Assembly: GCA_005881235.1 (NCBI GenBank) | Contig: VBEQ01000049.1 | Span: forward strand, 1-10,657 | DNA from: Chloroflexota bacterium | Lineage (GTDB): Bacteria > Chloroflexota > Dormibacteria > CF-121 | Reading direction: 5' to 3' | Length of the DNA stretch: 10,657 nt | Part shown: piece by piece, positions 1-7,292 of the stretch | How positions within the stretch are numbered: position 1 is the stretch's first letter | Layout of the letters: each line of letters opens with the position of its first letter | The notes under the pieces: generated by a model | Seen by the model: only the letters and a program-made list of their open reading frames with translations | The model's database searches: none | Told to the model about the DNA's origin: nothing | Translations under genes and position numbers: made by a program

Positions 1-1
1 C

Positions 2-1096
2 GGCTTCGCGGAAGCGCTGCTCACGCCTCGCCTCGCCCCGCATCGAGAGGAGGACGTCGACCAGTGGTGCGACGTACTCGCGCACCTCCTCGCGTCCGCC
101 GTCGCGCGCGAGATCTCCGAGACGGACCACCAGGCGACGCATTTCGGCACGCACCCGATCCCGCTCACCGCTGCCGCCGATGTCCGCGATCCGCTCCTGC
201 AACACGCTCTCCATCTCCAGGATCGCCGCCACCAGTCCGTCGATGTTGAATCGATCGAAGTCGTCCCGCGCGGCGACGGCCGGCTCGGGCTGGCCCGGTG
301 TCGTGGCAGACGTCGCATTGGACGGATCCCGCAGCTCAGCGAGGGGAAACGTTGTCCGGGTCCACACGCGTTCCGAGCCGCGCCGGCGGGCCGTGATCCC
401 TCCGCGTCCGCGGACGCTCACGGATTGCGCCTCGACGTCGATGATGCACGCCGTGTACTCGTCGATGCCGAGAATCAGGACATCGTCGGGCAGCAGCGCT
501 TCGAGCCGGCGTAGCCGTTCCTCGCCCATGTAGCAGAAGCGGGTATCGTGCGTGCCACCCTCCTGGTTGTTGTAGTGGGGGATGACGGCGCATCGAACGC
601 CGATCTGCCCGAGCAGGTCCAGGCCCGCGATCCACGACGGGTCCTGGCCGACCTTATAGATCTCGTAGACCGGCAGTGCGTAGGCACCGAGGCCGATCCC
701 TGCCGCGCTTGCGAAGGCGACGCACCCACCGTGATCGACCTTCTCGGCCAGCCGGTCGCGAACGCCGGTATTACGCCAGTGGCGCAGAGCGTAGCTTGGG
801 CTGCCCGGCCCGGCGAAGACATAGTTTGCCTCGCTCAGGCGGGCGAGGAATCGCTCCGTCTCCAGCGGCGTGGCTTGTTCGCTGTGCCGGAATGACGCGA
901 GGCCGATCTCGCAGCCGACGTGCTGCCGGAAGTAGGTGACGGTCCGGGCGACGATCTCATCCGCATTCGGCTGGAAGCCGAAGGGGGTGTCAAGGAAGAT
1001 GGCGTTGAGTCGCGGATAGCCGGCACGCGCCGTCAGCTGCTTGTGCACCGAGGTCATGGTCGGACTGGTCTCCCCGGAGCCAAAAATCGCAATCAT
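2..1096 (-). CDS. S51/type 1 glutamine-amidotransferase-like protein with CysS/YqeB-like C-terminal domain (partial)
   Basis: The reading frame is open from an ATG at 1096 to the left edge (365 codons visible), so the C-terminus is missing. The N-terminus has the GSGET motif (residues 6-10) seen in type 1 glutamine-amidotransferase-like/peptidase S51-like proteins. An AGPGSPSYAL segment (95-104) precedes a nucleophile-elbow-like FASAAG (128-133), with Ser130 as candidate nucleophile. His174 in IPHYNN is a plausible catalytic His, by analogy with the Ser/His arrangement of dipeptidase E. After a linker near 255-280 the sequence becomes helical and charged and ends in PLVDVLLSMRGEARREQRF, which resembles the C-terminal domain of cysteinyl-tRNA synthetase (the CysS/YqeB C-terminal family). 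Substrate is unknown. No clear SD precedes the start. The gene is divergent from the EthD-like gene with 71 bp between starts. The family call is from memory of motifs; the C-terminal call is the less certain part. Confidence 0.72.
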   Translation of the reverse strand, partial: MIAIFGSGETSPTMTSVHKQLTARAGYPRLNAIFLDTPFGFQPNADEIVARTVTYFRQHVGCEIGLASFRHSEQATPLETERFLARLSEANYVFAGPGSPSYALRHWRNTGVRDRLAEKVDHGGCVAFASAAGIGLGAYALPVYEIYKVGQDPSWIAGLDLLGQIGVRCAVIPHYNNQEGGTHDTRFCYMGEERLRRLEALLPDDVLILGIDEYTACIIDVEAQSVSVRGRGGITARRRGSERVWTRTTFPLAELRDPSNATSATTPGQPEPAVAARDDFDRFNIDGLVAAILEMESVLQERIADIGGSGERDRVRAEMRRLVVRLGDLARDGGREEVREYVAPLVDVLLSMRGEARREQRFREA

Positions 1097-1167
1097 GCGT
1101 GGCGGACGAGTCGCCTGGCGGTCCACACCAGAAATGCTACGCAGATCGTATGCTCGGGTGCGCGACC

Positions 1168-1500
1168 ATGATCAAGCTCGTGTACTGCATCACCCGACGG
1201 CACGGCATGGCGCTCGAGGAGTTCTCGCGCTACTGGCGCGAGGTGCACGGCCCGATCGGACGGCGGATTCCCGGGCTGCGCCGCCTCGTCCAGAGCCATC
1301 CCACGCGCCAGCCTGCGGACCTATCGCCGCCGCCGTTCGACGGCATGGCCGAGCTCTGGTTCGATGACCTGGCTGCCCTCGAGGCGGCCCGGCGCTCGCC
1401 CGAGTGGCGGGCGTCGAGCGCCGACGAGGCGCAGTTCATCGACGGCGCTCGGACCGCCCTGTTCCTCACAGAAGAGCACGAAATTCTCCCCCAAACGTAG
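1168..1500 (+). CDS. EthD-domain protein
   Basis: A 110-residue protein with the hallmarks of the EthD/dimeric alpha-beta barrel family. It begins with a beta strand (MIKLVYCITRR), then F.RYWREVHGPI (19-30), FDGMAELWFDD (57-67) and a closing FID...LFLTEEHEI strand region. EthD was first described in ethyl tert-butyl ether degradation. Relatives are small dimeric proteins in catabolic or polyketide-type clusters, often without a proven activity. The ATG at 1168 puts the protein at the usual family length. An ATG at 1150 or 1099 would add residues unlike the family. No SD is visible; a TATGCT hexamer (1149-1154) lies 13 nt upstream and could be a -10 box giving a very short leader. The gene is followed after 60 bp by the reductase at 1561, so they may be co-transcribed. 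Confidence 0.85.
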   Translation: MIKLVYCITRRHGMALEEFSRYWREVHGPIGRRIPGLRRLVQSHPTRQPADLSPPPFDGMAELWFDDLAALEAARRSPEWRASSADEAQFIDGARTALFLTEEHEILPQT

Positions 1501-1560
1501 GGCTGTCCGCTCGCCACCCAGGGGGATGCTGCGACGGGCGGAAGAGCGCATCCTCAGCTC

Positions 1561-2454
1561 ATGACAAAGGTTGCCGTACTCGGAACGGGAAAGATGGGGG
1601 GCGCAATCGCGCGGCGCCTCGAGACCACGGGCTTCGATATCTCGGTCTGGGACCGCACGAAGAGCAAGGCCGAGGCGCTTCACGTTGGTCACGTTGTCGA
1701 TTCACCCGCGGATGCGGCCCGCAACGCCGATGTGCTGATCACGATGGTGACCGGCCCGCAGGCCCTGCGTGACGTCTACTTCGGCCCGAGCGGGGTGTTC
1801 ACGGCTGGTGCGGCCAGCACCATCGTTGACATGAGCACGGTCGGTCCGGCGGCCGCGCGAGAGCTGGCGGATGCCGCCGAGCTCCACGGTGCGAAGCTGG
1901 TCGAAGCCCCGGTGATCGGCAGCACTCCCGCGGTCAACAGCGGGACACTGCTCATTCTGGCGGGCACCGCGCTGGCCGAGGACCTGGAATCGGTGCGGCC
2001 GGTCTTGGAGCAACTGGGCGAGGTGCACTACGTCGGCGACGTCGGGAGAGCGGCGACCCTCAAGCTGGTTGCCAACAGCTTCCTGGGGATTGTCAGCGCG
2101 GGGGCTGCCGAGTTGATGGCGGCCGGAGAGGCGCAAGGCCTGGAAGCGGAGCAGGTGTTTACGGTGCTCACCCGGGTCGCGCCCGGACTCAAGGTCCGCG
2201 AGGCCGGCTTCGTCCGGAACATCCACGAGCCGACGATGTTCGCCGTTCGCGACCTTCTCAAGGACCTCGACCTCGGTCTCGCGCTCTATCAACGGGCTCC
2301 GGGGGCGCGCTCGAAAGTGCCGCTGACCGCAATCACCCGCGAACTCTTTGCCGCGGTGGCGTCACGAGTGCCTGACCTGGACATCTCCGCGATCGGCACG
2401 GCGTATTCAACCGACCCGCTGCGGCGGCAGCCGGTAGAGGAGCTGGCATTATGA
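1561..2454 (+). CDS. NAD(P)-dependent beta-hydroxyacid dehydrogenase (3-hydroxyisobutyrate dehydrogenase family)
   Basis: A 297-residue protein of normal family length. The N-terminal Rossmann domain carries GTGKMG (8-13). VWDRTKSK (29-36) follows strand 2, where the Arg favours NADP(H). The substrate-binding signature is DMSTVGP (90-96). The glycine-rich loop usually seen as DAPVSGG reads EAPVIGSTPAV (115-125), so the common Ser is Ile and the following residues resemble the glyoxylate/succinic semialdehyde reductase branch. Lys168 in TLKLVANSF sits where the family's catalytic Lys lies, and an all-helical C-terminal dimerisation domain follows. Expected activity is reversible oxidation of a beta-hydroxyacid or reduction of a small semialdehyde or imine; the substrate is not determinable. 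Its stop codon overlaps the start of the aldo/keto reductase (ATGA), so the two are translationally coupled. Confidence 0.9.
   Translation: MTKVAVLGTGKMGGAIARRLETTGFDISVWDRTKSKAEALHVGHVVDSPADAARNADVLITMVTGPQALRDVYFGPSGVFTAGAASTIVDMSTVGPAAARELADAAELHGAKLVEAPVIGSTPAVNSGTLLILAGTALAEDLESVRPVLEQLGEVHYVGDVGRAATLKLVANSFLGIVSAGAAELMAAGEAQGLEAEQVFTVLTRVAPGLKVREAGFVRNIHEPTMFAVRDLLKDLDLGLALYQRAPGARSKVPLTAITRELFAAVASRVPDLDISAIGTAYSTDPLRRQPVEELAL
2437..2442 (+). promoter_or_regulatory. Shine-Dalgarno site of the aldo/keto reductase
   Basis: GAGGAG lies 8 nt before the ATG at 2451, inside the end of the upstream dehydrogenase gene. It is one of the few strong SD sequences in the window, and it fixes the start of a gene that overlaps its neighbour. 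Confidence 0.8.
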
Positions 2455-3557
2455 CTCTCCTGACTCGCCCGCTGGGAACGAGCGGCCTTCAGATCACCCA
2501 GGTCGGCTTCGGCGCGTGGGCCATCGGCGGTGGCGGTTGGGCCTACGGCTGGGGCAGCCAGGACGACGCGGACTCGATCGCGGCCATCAAGCACGCGGTC
2601 GCCTCCGGCATCAACTGGGTCGATACCGCCGCGATCTACGGGCTCGGCCATTCCGAGGAGGTCGTCGGGCAGGCGCTGCGCGACATCCCTGCCGCAGAGC
2701 GTCCTTACGTGTTCACCAAGGGCGGCATGATTCCTGACCGGTCCCAGCCGTTTCGCGAGCCGCAGCGGAACCTGCGGCCCGGATCCATCCGCAACGAAGT
2801 CGAGGCGTCGTTACGCCGCCTCGGCGTCGAATGCATCGATCTGTACCAGTTCCACTGGCCGGACGCGATCGGAACCCCCATCGAGGAGTCGTGGGGTGAG
2901 ATGTCACGCCTGATCGGCGAAGGAAAGGTGCGCGCCGGTGGCGTATCGAATTTCGACGTGGGGCTCCTCCGGCGAGCTGAGCGAGTTCGCCACGTTGATT
3001 CGCTGCAGCCGCCCTTCTCCTTGATCCATCGCCAGTCGGCCGCGGACGTCATTCCCTGGAGCGCCGCGCACGGCACCGGGGTCATCGTCTACAGCCCGAT
3101 GCAATCCGGCATCCTCACCGATGGGTTCAGCCGCGAGCGGGTCGAGCAGATGGCGGCCGATGACTGGCGCCGTCGCAACGTGGAATTCCAGGAGCCGGCG
3201 CTCAGCCGCAATCTCGCGCTCCGCGATGCCCTGCGCCCGGTCGCCGTACGACATGACGTTTCGATCGCGGCGGCCGCGGTCGCCTGGACGTTGAGCTGGC
3301 CCGGGGTCAGCGGCGCGATCGTCGGGGCTCGCTATCCGCAGCAGGTGGACGGCTGGATCGGCGCCGGAAACCTGACGCTTCAGGCCGCGGATCTCGACGA
3401 GATCGCCGGCGCGCTGGAGCGGACCCAGGCTGGATCTGGTCCCACGCACGCGGCGGGCGTCGATGCTGGCCTAAAGACCTGGCTCGAGCACGGGCTCGAC
3501 CCCTCGTCGCTCGAAGGTGCGATCGCGCGCATGGTGCTGCCCGCCAATCGACGCTAA
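2451..3557 (+). CDS. Aldo/keto reductase
   Basis: A 368-residue protein with the full aldo/keto reductase pattern. The catalytic tetrad is visible as Asp58 and Tyr63 (NWVDTAAIYG), Lys90 (VFTKGG) and His135 (LYQFHWPD). The family's later landmarks are GKVRAGGVSNF (about residues 158-168), the YSPMQSG segment, and the C-terminal cofactor-binding stretch GVSGAIVGARYPQQVD. It is expected to use NADPH to reduce aldehydes, ketones or sugars in the cytoplasm, and resembles the broad-specificity oxidoreductase branch rather than a named enzyme. It is somewhat longer than the common 310-330 residues because of extra C-terminal sequence. The start is well supported by GAGGAG at 2437-2442, 8 nt upstream, and a 4-bp overlap with the preceding dehydrogenase. 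It ends 4 bp from the stop of the convergent metallopeptidase gene. Confidence 0.93.
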   Translation: MTLLTRPLGTSGLQITQVGFGAWAIGGGGWAYGWGSQDDADSIAAIKHAVASGINWVDTAAIYGLGHSEEVVGQALRDIPAAERPYVFTKGGMIPDRSQPFREPQRNLRPGSIRNEVEASLRRLGVECIDLYQFHWPDAIGTPIEESWGEMSRLIGEGKVRAGGVSNFDVGLLRRAERVRHVDSLQPPFSLIHRQSAADVIPWSAAHGTGVIVYSPMQSGILTDGFSRERVEQMAADDWRRRNVEFQEPALSRNLALRDALRPVAVRHDVSIAAAAVAWTLSWPGVSGAIVGARYPQQVDGWIGAGNLTLQAADLDEIAGALERTQAGSGPTHAAGVDAGLKTWLEHGLDPSSLEGAIARMVLPANRR

Positions 3558-3561
3558 CGGG

Positions 3562-4038
3562 TTATGACTTGGGAGCGGCCGTTGAGGTCGCCTGCTCGGC
3601 GGTGCGTACCAGCGCGTGGGCGATCGCTTCCACGACCGATTCCTCATGGGGGCGGATCGAGGTCCGCGCTTCCCGTTGGAGGCGCCTCGGCACCATGTCG
3701 TGAATCACCTGTTCCACCGCCCTGGCCCATTCGTCGGTCAGGATGTGCGTCAACTCGTGAACGAGGACGACATCGCCGCGTTCCACGAGCACGTCCTGGC
3801 GAAATTGGAGCTCCGCCTCGAGGAATGTGGGACTGACCTCCGCGTAGCCTTCGGCGCCGCGCAGCTTCGGCTTGTACGAGGTGCGAATGGTCCAGGCATT
3901 GAGACCCATGCGCTGCACCCAGATGCCGAGCCGTTCCTCGAACCATTCCGGTGGTTTGAGCTCGCGGTGTCCGGGAGCCCGCTCCGGAGTCTTCGCCTCC
4001 CCTGAGTCCACGGCCACTTGACGCTCGGGTTCGGTCAT
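3562..4038 (-). CDS. Small HExxH putative zinc metallopeptidase
   Basis: A 158-residue protein without a recognised named family. It starts with a charged, probably disordered tail (1-25). A domain with conserved-looking aromatic positions follows, then VVLVHELTHILTDEW, in which His94-Glu95-x-x-His98 is the classic HExxH zinc and catalytic motif. A later helix HEESVVEAIAHAL (from residue 131) offers Glu132, Glu133 or Glu137 as third ligand, as in gluzincin-type or IrrE/SprT-like small metallopeptidases. No signal peptide or membrane helix is visible, so it is probably cytoplasmic. A GTG codon sits one codon upstream (4041), but the ATG at 4038 is better placed, with AGGA 7 nt before it. It is the last gene of a minus-strand series, 43 nt after the amidase, and converges with the aldo/keto reductase. 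The peptide substrate is unknown. Confidence 0.75.
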   Translation of the reverse strand: MTEPERQVAVDSGEAKTPERAPGHRELKPPEWFEERLGIWVQRMGLNAWTIRTSYKPKLRGAEGYAEVSPTFLEAELQFRQDVLVERGDVVLVHELTHILTDEWARAVEQVIHDMVPRRLQREARTSIRPHEESVVEAIAHALVRTAEQATSTAAPKS

Positions 4039-4081
4039 CACCGAATCCTAGTCGACCAGGATGCGAGCCAGCTGGGGACTC

Positions 4082-5479
4082 CTAGTAGCCCGGGGGCCGC
4101 TGGAAGGGGTCGATAACGTCGGCGAGCGCCGCTGCCACCGCCAGCAGGCGCGACTCACCCCAGCGTTTCCCCACCAGCTGAATCCCAATCGGTAAGCCGT
4201 CGCGGTCCTGGGTGAATGGCAGCACGATGGCGGGGTGGCCGCTGTAATTGAATGGCGCGCCGCAGGCACTGACCGTCCAGTAGGCAACGTCCTGTTCACC
4301 GACGCGTAAGGGTGTGCCTGGTTCGCAGTGTGGGAACGCCGTCATCGGTGCGGGTGGGCAGAGGAGCAGATCCCAGCGGTCGAAGAATTGCTCCCAGGCA
4401 ACGATGGACTGGTCGCGCCGGTCCAGCGCCTCGAGATACTGCGTCAGGGTTGCCGGCGGTTCCTGCCCGCCGGGCTGGACGGCCGCGATCGCCATGCCGA
4501 CCAGCGCCCCTGCGCTTACGAGTTCCTGGTTGAAATCGAGGGCCGGGAGCGCCGCCTCATCGACGGCGCGACATAACGGAGACAGCCGCTGGGCCAGTTG
4601 CGAAATCGCGGCGCGGATTTCCGCCGCAACCGGGATCGATGGAAAGCCAGGCGCGACGGCGATGCGCACGTCCTTCAGGTCGATGCGGGCCGGCTCTTCC
4701 ACCGCGACGGGTGGGACCTCCGTGTCGTATCCGTCCGGTCCGGCGATGATCGCGTAGAGCAGCGCGAGGTCCTCAACCGAGCGCGCCATCGGTCCAATCG
4801 AGGACATGATCCGAAGCGGCCGCGGTCCGGGAAGGCCGGGGACCAGTCCGGTCAGAGGGACGCGACGCTCGGTCGGTTTGAGCCCGAAGACGCCACAAAA
4901 GTGGGCGGGGAGACGAATCGAGGCCGACAGATCGGTGCCGATCTCAAACGGTGTCATGCCCGAGGCCAGCGCCGCCGCCGCGCCGCCGCTGGAACCGCCT
5001 GGCGTCCGCGCGGTGTCCCACGGGTTGTTGGTGCGACCGAAGATGGGATTAGTGGTTTGAAAGTCGGCGAGCATCACGGGGACGTTCGTCTTGCCGATGA
5101 GAATGCCTCCGGCGGCCTTAAGCCGGGCCGCCACCGTGCCGTCCTCCTGGGGAACGTAATTCGCCAGGGGCGGGAATCCGGTGGTGGTGCGCATCCCCGC
5201 GGTGGCATGCGCGTCCTTGAGCGTGAAGGGCACACCGTGTAGCGGTCCCCAGATTTCTCCGCGGGTAAGCGCGTCATCCGCCTCACGCGCCCGTTCCGAT
5301 GCACGCTCGACATCGAGCGTGATGACGGCGTTGAGCGCGGAGTTGTGTGAGGCGATCTGCGTGAGATGCGCGTTCAGCACCTCACGGGCTGAGAGGTGAC
5401 CGGCCCGAATGACCCCGGCCAGCTCAGTCGTACTGGAGAAGACGGCGTCACCGGTGGCCGTTGGGGCTTTTGCGTTCAT
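4082..5479 (-). CDS. Amidase-signature family hydrolase
   Basis: A 465-residue protein of normal length for the amidase-signature family, which hydrolyses carboxylic amides with a Ser-cisSer-Lys triad. Lys88 (FTLKDAH), Ser163 (TPGGSSGG) and Ser187 are spaced exactly as in the fatty acid amide hydrolase triad (Lys142, Ser217, Ser241). The segment normally read as GTDxGGSIR is GTDLSASIR (181-189), so both glycines before the nucleophile are replaced while the Ser is kept. FCGVFGLKPT follows as expected. The C-terminal half holds the usual NYSGHPAIVLPF and GLPIGIQLVG segments. It could act on an amide, an amino-acid derivative or a xenobiotic; GatA is less likely because no gatB or gatC is nearby. 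The start lies 7 nt after the stop of the DHFR-like gene, with no clear SD, suggesting coupled translation. Confidence 0.93.
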   Translation of the reverse strand: MNAKAPTATGDAVFSSTTELAGVIRAGHLSAREVLNAHLTQIASHNSALNAVITLDVERASERAREADDALTRGEIWGPLHGVPFTLKDAHATAGMRTTTGFPPLANYVPQEDGTVAARLKAAGGILIGKTNVPVMLADFQTTNPIFGRTNNPWDTARTPGGSSGGAAAALASGMTPFEIGTDLSASIRLPAHFCGVFGLKPTERRVPLTGLVPGLPGPRPLRIMSSIGPMARSVEDLALLYAIIAGPDGYDTEVPPVAVEEPARIDLKDVRIAVAPGFPSIPVAAEIRAAISQLAQRLSPLCRAVDEAALPALDFNQELVSAGALVGMAIAAVQPGGQEPPATLTQYLEALDRRDQSIVAWEQFFDRWDLLLCPPAPMTAFPHCEPGTPLRVGEQDVAYWTVSACGAPFNYSGHPAIVLPFTQDRDGLPIGIQLVGKRWGESRLLAVAAALADVIDPFQRPPGY

Positions 5480-5486
5480 CTGCAGG

Positions 5487-6089
5487 CTAGCTCACAACGC
5501 GGTAGGTCAGGTGCGTGACACCCGGCGCGTCGACGACCTGAAGGAGCTCCATCTCGGCGCTCCCGGGCTCGAGCCCGTCGAGCAGTCGCACGCCGCGACC
5601 GAGCACGACCGGCACCAGGTGGATGGTCAGAATGTCGAGCAGGCCGGCGCGCAGGCACTGCTGAACGATCGTGGCTCCCATCAGGCTCACGTCCTTGCCG
5701 GCGGCAGCCGTCCGCGCTTTCTCGACGGCACGCTCGACACCATCGGTGACGAAGGTATAGGGCGGCTCACCGGGCGGCACCGTTTTTGGGACGCGATGGG
5801 TGACAACGAACAGGGGAACACCTGGCAATGGTCCCTGCCCGCCCCACGCGTCCGCGACGTCGTACGTCCGGCGTCCCGTGATGACCGCGCCGTGCCGGCC
5901 GGCGAGCGCATCGAAAAACTTCGCGCTGGCGGCTGACATCCGGAACGAGGGATAAAAGCGGCTCGGCGTGTCACCGTCCTCGAACCACTTGAAGAGCCGA
6001 TCGCCACCAACGCCCAACGGTCGCTGCGGGTTGTCGTGAGCGCCGGCGATGAACCCGTCGAGTGATGTCGAAAGACCCGTCGTGATCAC
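5487..6089 (-). CDS. DHFR/RibD C-terminal-domain-like reductase (first copy)
   Basis: A 200-residue protein of the 'dihydrofolate reductase family' (RibD C-terminal fold). Signatures are STSLDGFIAG (7-16), AVITGRRTYDVADAWGG (68-84), PLFVVTH (93-99), YTFVTDG (111-117) and RAGLLDILTIHLVPVVLGRG (147-166). These proteins have the pyrimidine-reductase/DHFR fold and are expected to bind NADPH, but most have no proven substrate and are not folate enzymes. The start is taken as GTG at 6089: it overlaps the stop of the upstream serine hydrolase as GTGA, and the family strand begins at once. A longer frame from 6197 only adds an Arg-rich shadow of the hydrolase gene. The gene is sandwiched between two hydrolases in one transcription unit. 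A second family member lies at 9245. Confidence 0.9.
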   Translation of the reverse strand: MITTGLSTSLDGFIAGAHDNPQRPLGVGGDRLFKWFEDGDTPSRFYPSFRMSAASAKFFDALAGRHGAVITGRRTYDVADAWGGQGPLPGVPLFVVTHRVPKTVPPGEPPYTFVTDGVERAVEKARTAAAGKDVSLMGATIVQQCLRAGLLDILTIHLVPVVLGRGVRLLDGLEPGSAEMELLQVVDAPGVTHLTYRVVS

Positions 6090-7246
6090 CGCAGCGCTTT
6101 CTTGACGATCAGGCTGAGCTCGCTGGCGGCGTTGAAGTCCTGGGTCAGCCGGTTCTTGGTGAAGGCAAACGCGATCCCGGTGGCGGTGTCGCCGCACGCG
6201 AAGCTACCGCCCACGCCACCCAGGCCGAACACCGTCTGGGAGTCCTGCGCCGCGGGACCGAGACCCCCGATCGCGTACCCCAGTCCCCAGGTCGACGGGT
6301 TTCCGAAGACCTGGTCCGTGCCCGTCGACGAGACCGCGGTTACCTCGCGGAGCCGCTCCGCGGAGATGAGCCGGAGGCCATCCACCTCGGTCAGCAGCGC
6401 CGCGTACATCCGGGCGATGGCCCTGGCCGAGACCTTGCCACCGGCCGGGATGTCGGCGCTTAGAACGTCGGTGCGATTGCCAAACTCCGCGTTCGGAAAC
6501 GTCGACATCGGCCCGGCCTTGAACATCGGGAGGTCCGGCGGCATCTCGGGCATTGGCCCGGCCGTCGGCGCATCCTCCAGGCGAGCCAGCCGGTAGTGTT
6601 CTGACTCTGGCATGCCGAAGTAGATCTCATCGGCCACACCCAGGGGACCCGCCACGTCCTCTCGCAGGACTTGCGAGATCTTCTTGCCGGTGGTGCGGCG
6701 CACGATCTCGCCGGCGATGTACCCGAAGGTATACGCGTGGTAGCCGACCTTCGTTCCCGGCTCCCACCAGAGCTCTTCGTCGGCGATCGCCGCACACATC
6801 TTGTCCCAGTTACAGAGATCCTCAATCGTCGTGTCCAGCGGGATGCCCGGCACACCAGCCGTGTGGTTGAGCACGTGCCGGACGGTGACGGACTGCTTAC
6901 CGTGGGCGCCGAACTCGGGCCAGAGCGCCACGACCGGGGTGTCGTATTCAAACAGGCCGCGCTGCGCGAGGATGTGGATGATCGTCGAGGTCGCGCCCTT
7001 GCCGACCGAGTAGCTGTAGAAGGGGGTGTCCGGGGTGACGGGACGTCCGCTCTCCGGATCGGCGACGCCGGCCACGGCGTCGACCACGAGGTCCGGGCCG
7101 CGATAGGCGGCCACTTGCAGGCCGCGTTCGGCGCCGGCATCGACCAGCTGGTCGATGGCCTTTTGCACCTGCTTCTGCGCGTCGCGCACGATCTTTCCGT
7201 GGTCGAATACGAGAGCGGTGTCGGTCTTCGAAATGGTCGGGCTCAT
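6086..7246 (-). CDS. Serine hydrolase, class C beta-lactamase/carboxylesterase family
   Basis: A 386-residue penicillin-binding-fold hydrolase. The Ser-x-x-Lys motif is Ser80-Val-Gly-Lys83 in FYSYSVGKG. VRHVLNHTAGVP (122-133) is the common HTSG-like segment. Tyr169 in VGYHAYTFG matches the Tyr-x-Asn position of the family, followed by IAGEIVRRTTGK. The third motif, usually HxG within a GHGGxGGS stretch, reads FGLGGVGGS from residue 340, so His is replaced by Leu342. No signal peptide is apparent; the N-terminus is hydrophilic, so it is probably a cytoplasmic esterase or amidase-like enzyme rather than a periplasmic beta-lactamase. The start at 7246 has a good SD (AAGGA about 6 nt upstream). 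It is the first gene of the minus-strand series, and the divergent region at 7247-7398 should contain its promoter. Confidence 0.92.
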   Translation of the reverse strand: MSPTISKTDTALVFDHGKIVRDAQKQVQKAIDQLVDAGAERGLQVAAYRGPDLVVDAVAGVADPESGRPVTPDTPFYSYSVGKGATSTIIHILAQRGLFEYDTPVVALWPEFGAHGKQSVTVRHVLNHTAGVPGIPLDTTIEDLCNWDKMCAAIADEELWWEPGTKVGYHAYTFGYIAGEIVRRTTGKKISQVLREDVAGPLGVADEIYFGMPESEHYRLARLEDAPTAGPMPEMPPDLPMFKAGPMSTFPNAEFGNRTDVLSADIPAGGKVSARAIARMYAALLTEVDGLRLISAERLREVTAVSSTGTDQVFGNPSTWGLGYAIGGLGPAAQDSQTVFGLGGVGGSFACGDTATGIAFAFTKNRLTQDFNAASELSLIVKKALR

Positions 7247-7248
7247 GG

Positions 7249-7261
7249 TCCTTCCTTTATA
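7249..7261 (-). promoter_or_regulatory. SD and possible -10 box of the serine hydrolase
   Basis: On the minus strand, TATAAA (7261-7256) is directly followed by GGAAGGA (7255-7249), then two bases and the ATG at 7246. The SD function of the purine run is likely. TATAAA also looks like a -10 box, but transcription starting 6-8 nt later would cut into the SD, so the two readings compete. No convincing -35 is seen 16-18 bp further up. Confidence 0.55.
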
Positions 7262-7292
7262 GAACTTCGAGGGTTGACCGGCGTGATGGCGT

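Noticed and set aside
548..895. Plus-strand open frame inside the left-edge gene
   Set aside because: The minus-strand frame spans 2-1096 with clear protein motifs; this frame is Arg/Gly-biased shadow coding with no family motif.
1135..1154. Imperfect dyad ATGCTACG/CGTATGCT between the divergent left-edge and EthD-like genes
   Set aside because: Only four base pairs match without a bulge, so it is not distinguishable from chance.
1702..2292. Long minus-strand open frame opposite the beta-hydroxyacid dehydrogenase
   Set aside because: High G+C opens antisense frames; the composition is Arg-rich and it lies wholly opposite a well-supported gene.
2904..3449. Minus-strand open frame opposite the aldo/keto reductase
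   Set aside because: Antisense shadow without recognisable domains, start signal or neighbour logic.
4598..5242. Plus-strand open frame of 214 codons opposite the amidase
   Set aside because: Entirely antisense to a gene with an intact catalytic triad; its translation is basic and low in hydrophobic residues.
6090..6197. N-terminal extension of the first DHFR-like reductase
   Set aside because: The added residues are an Arg-rich shadow of the serine hydrolase; the GTG at 6089 gives the family start and a GTGA overlap.
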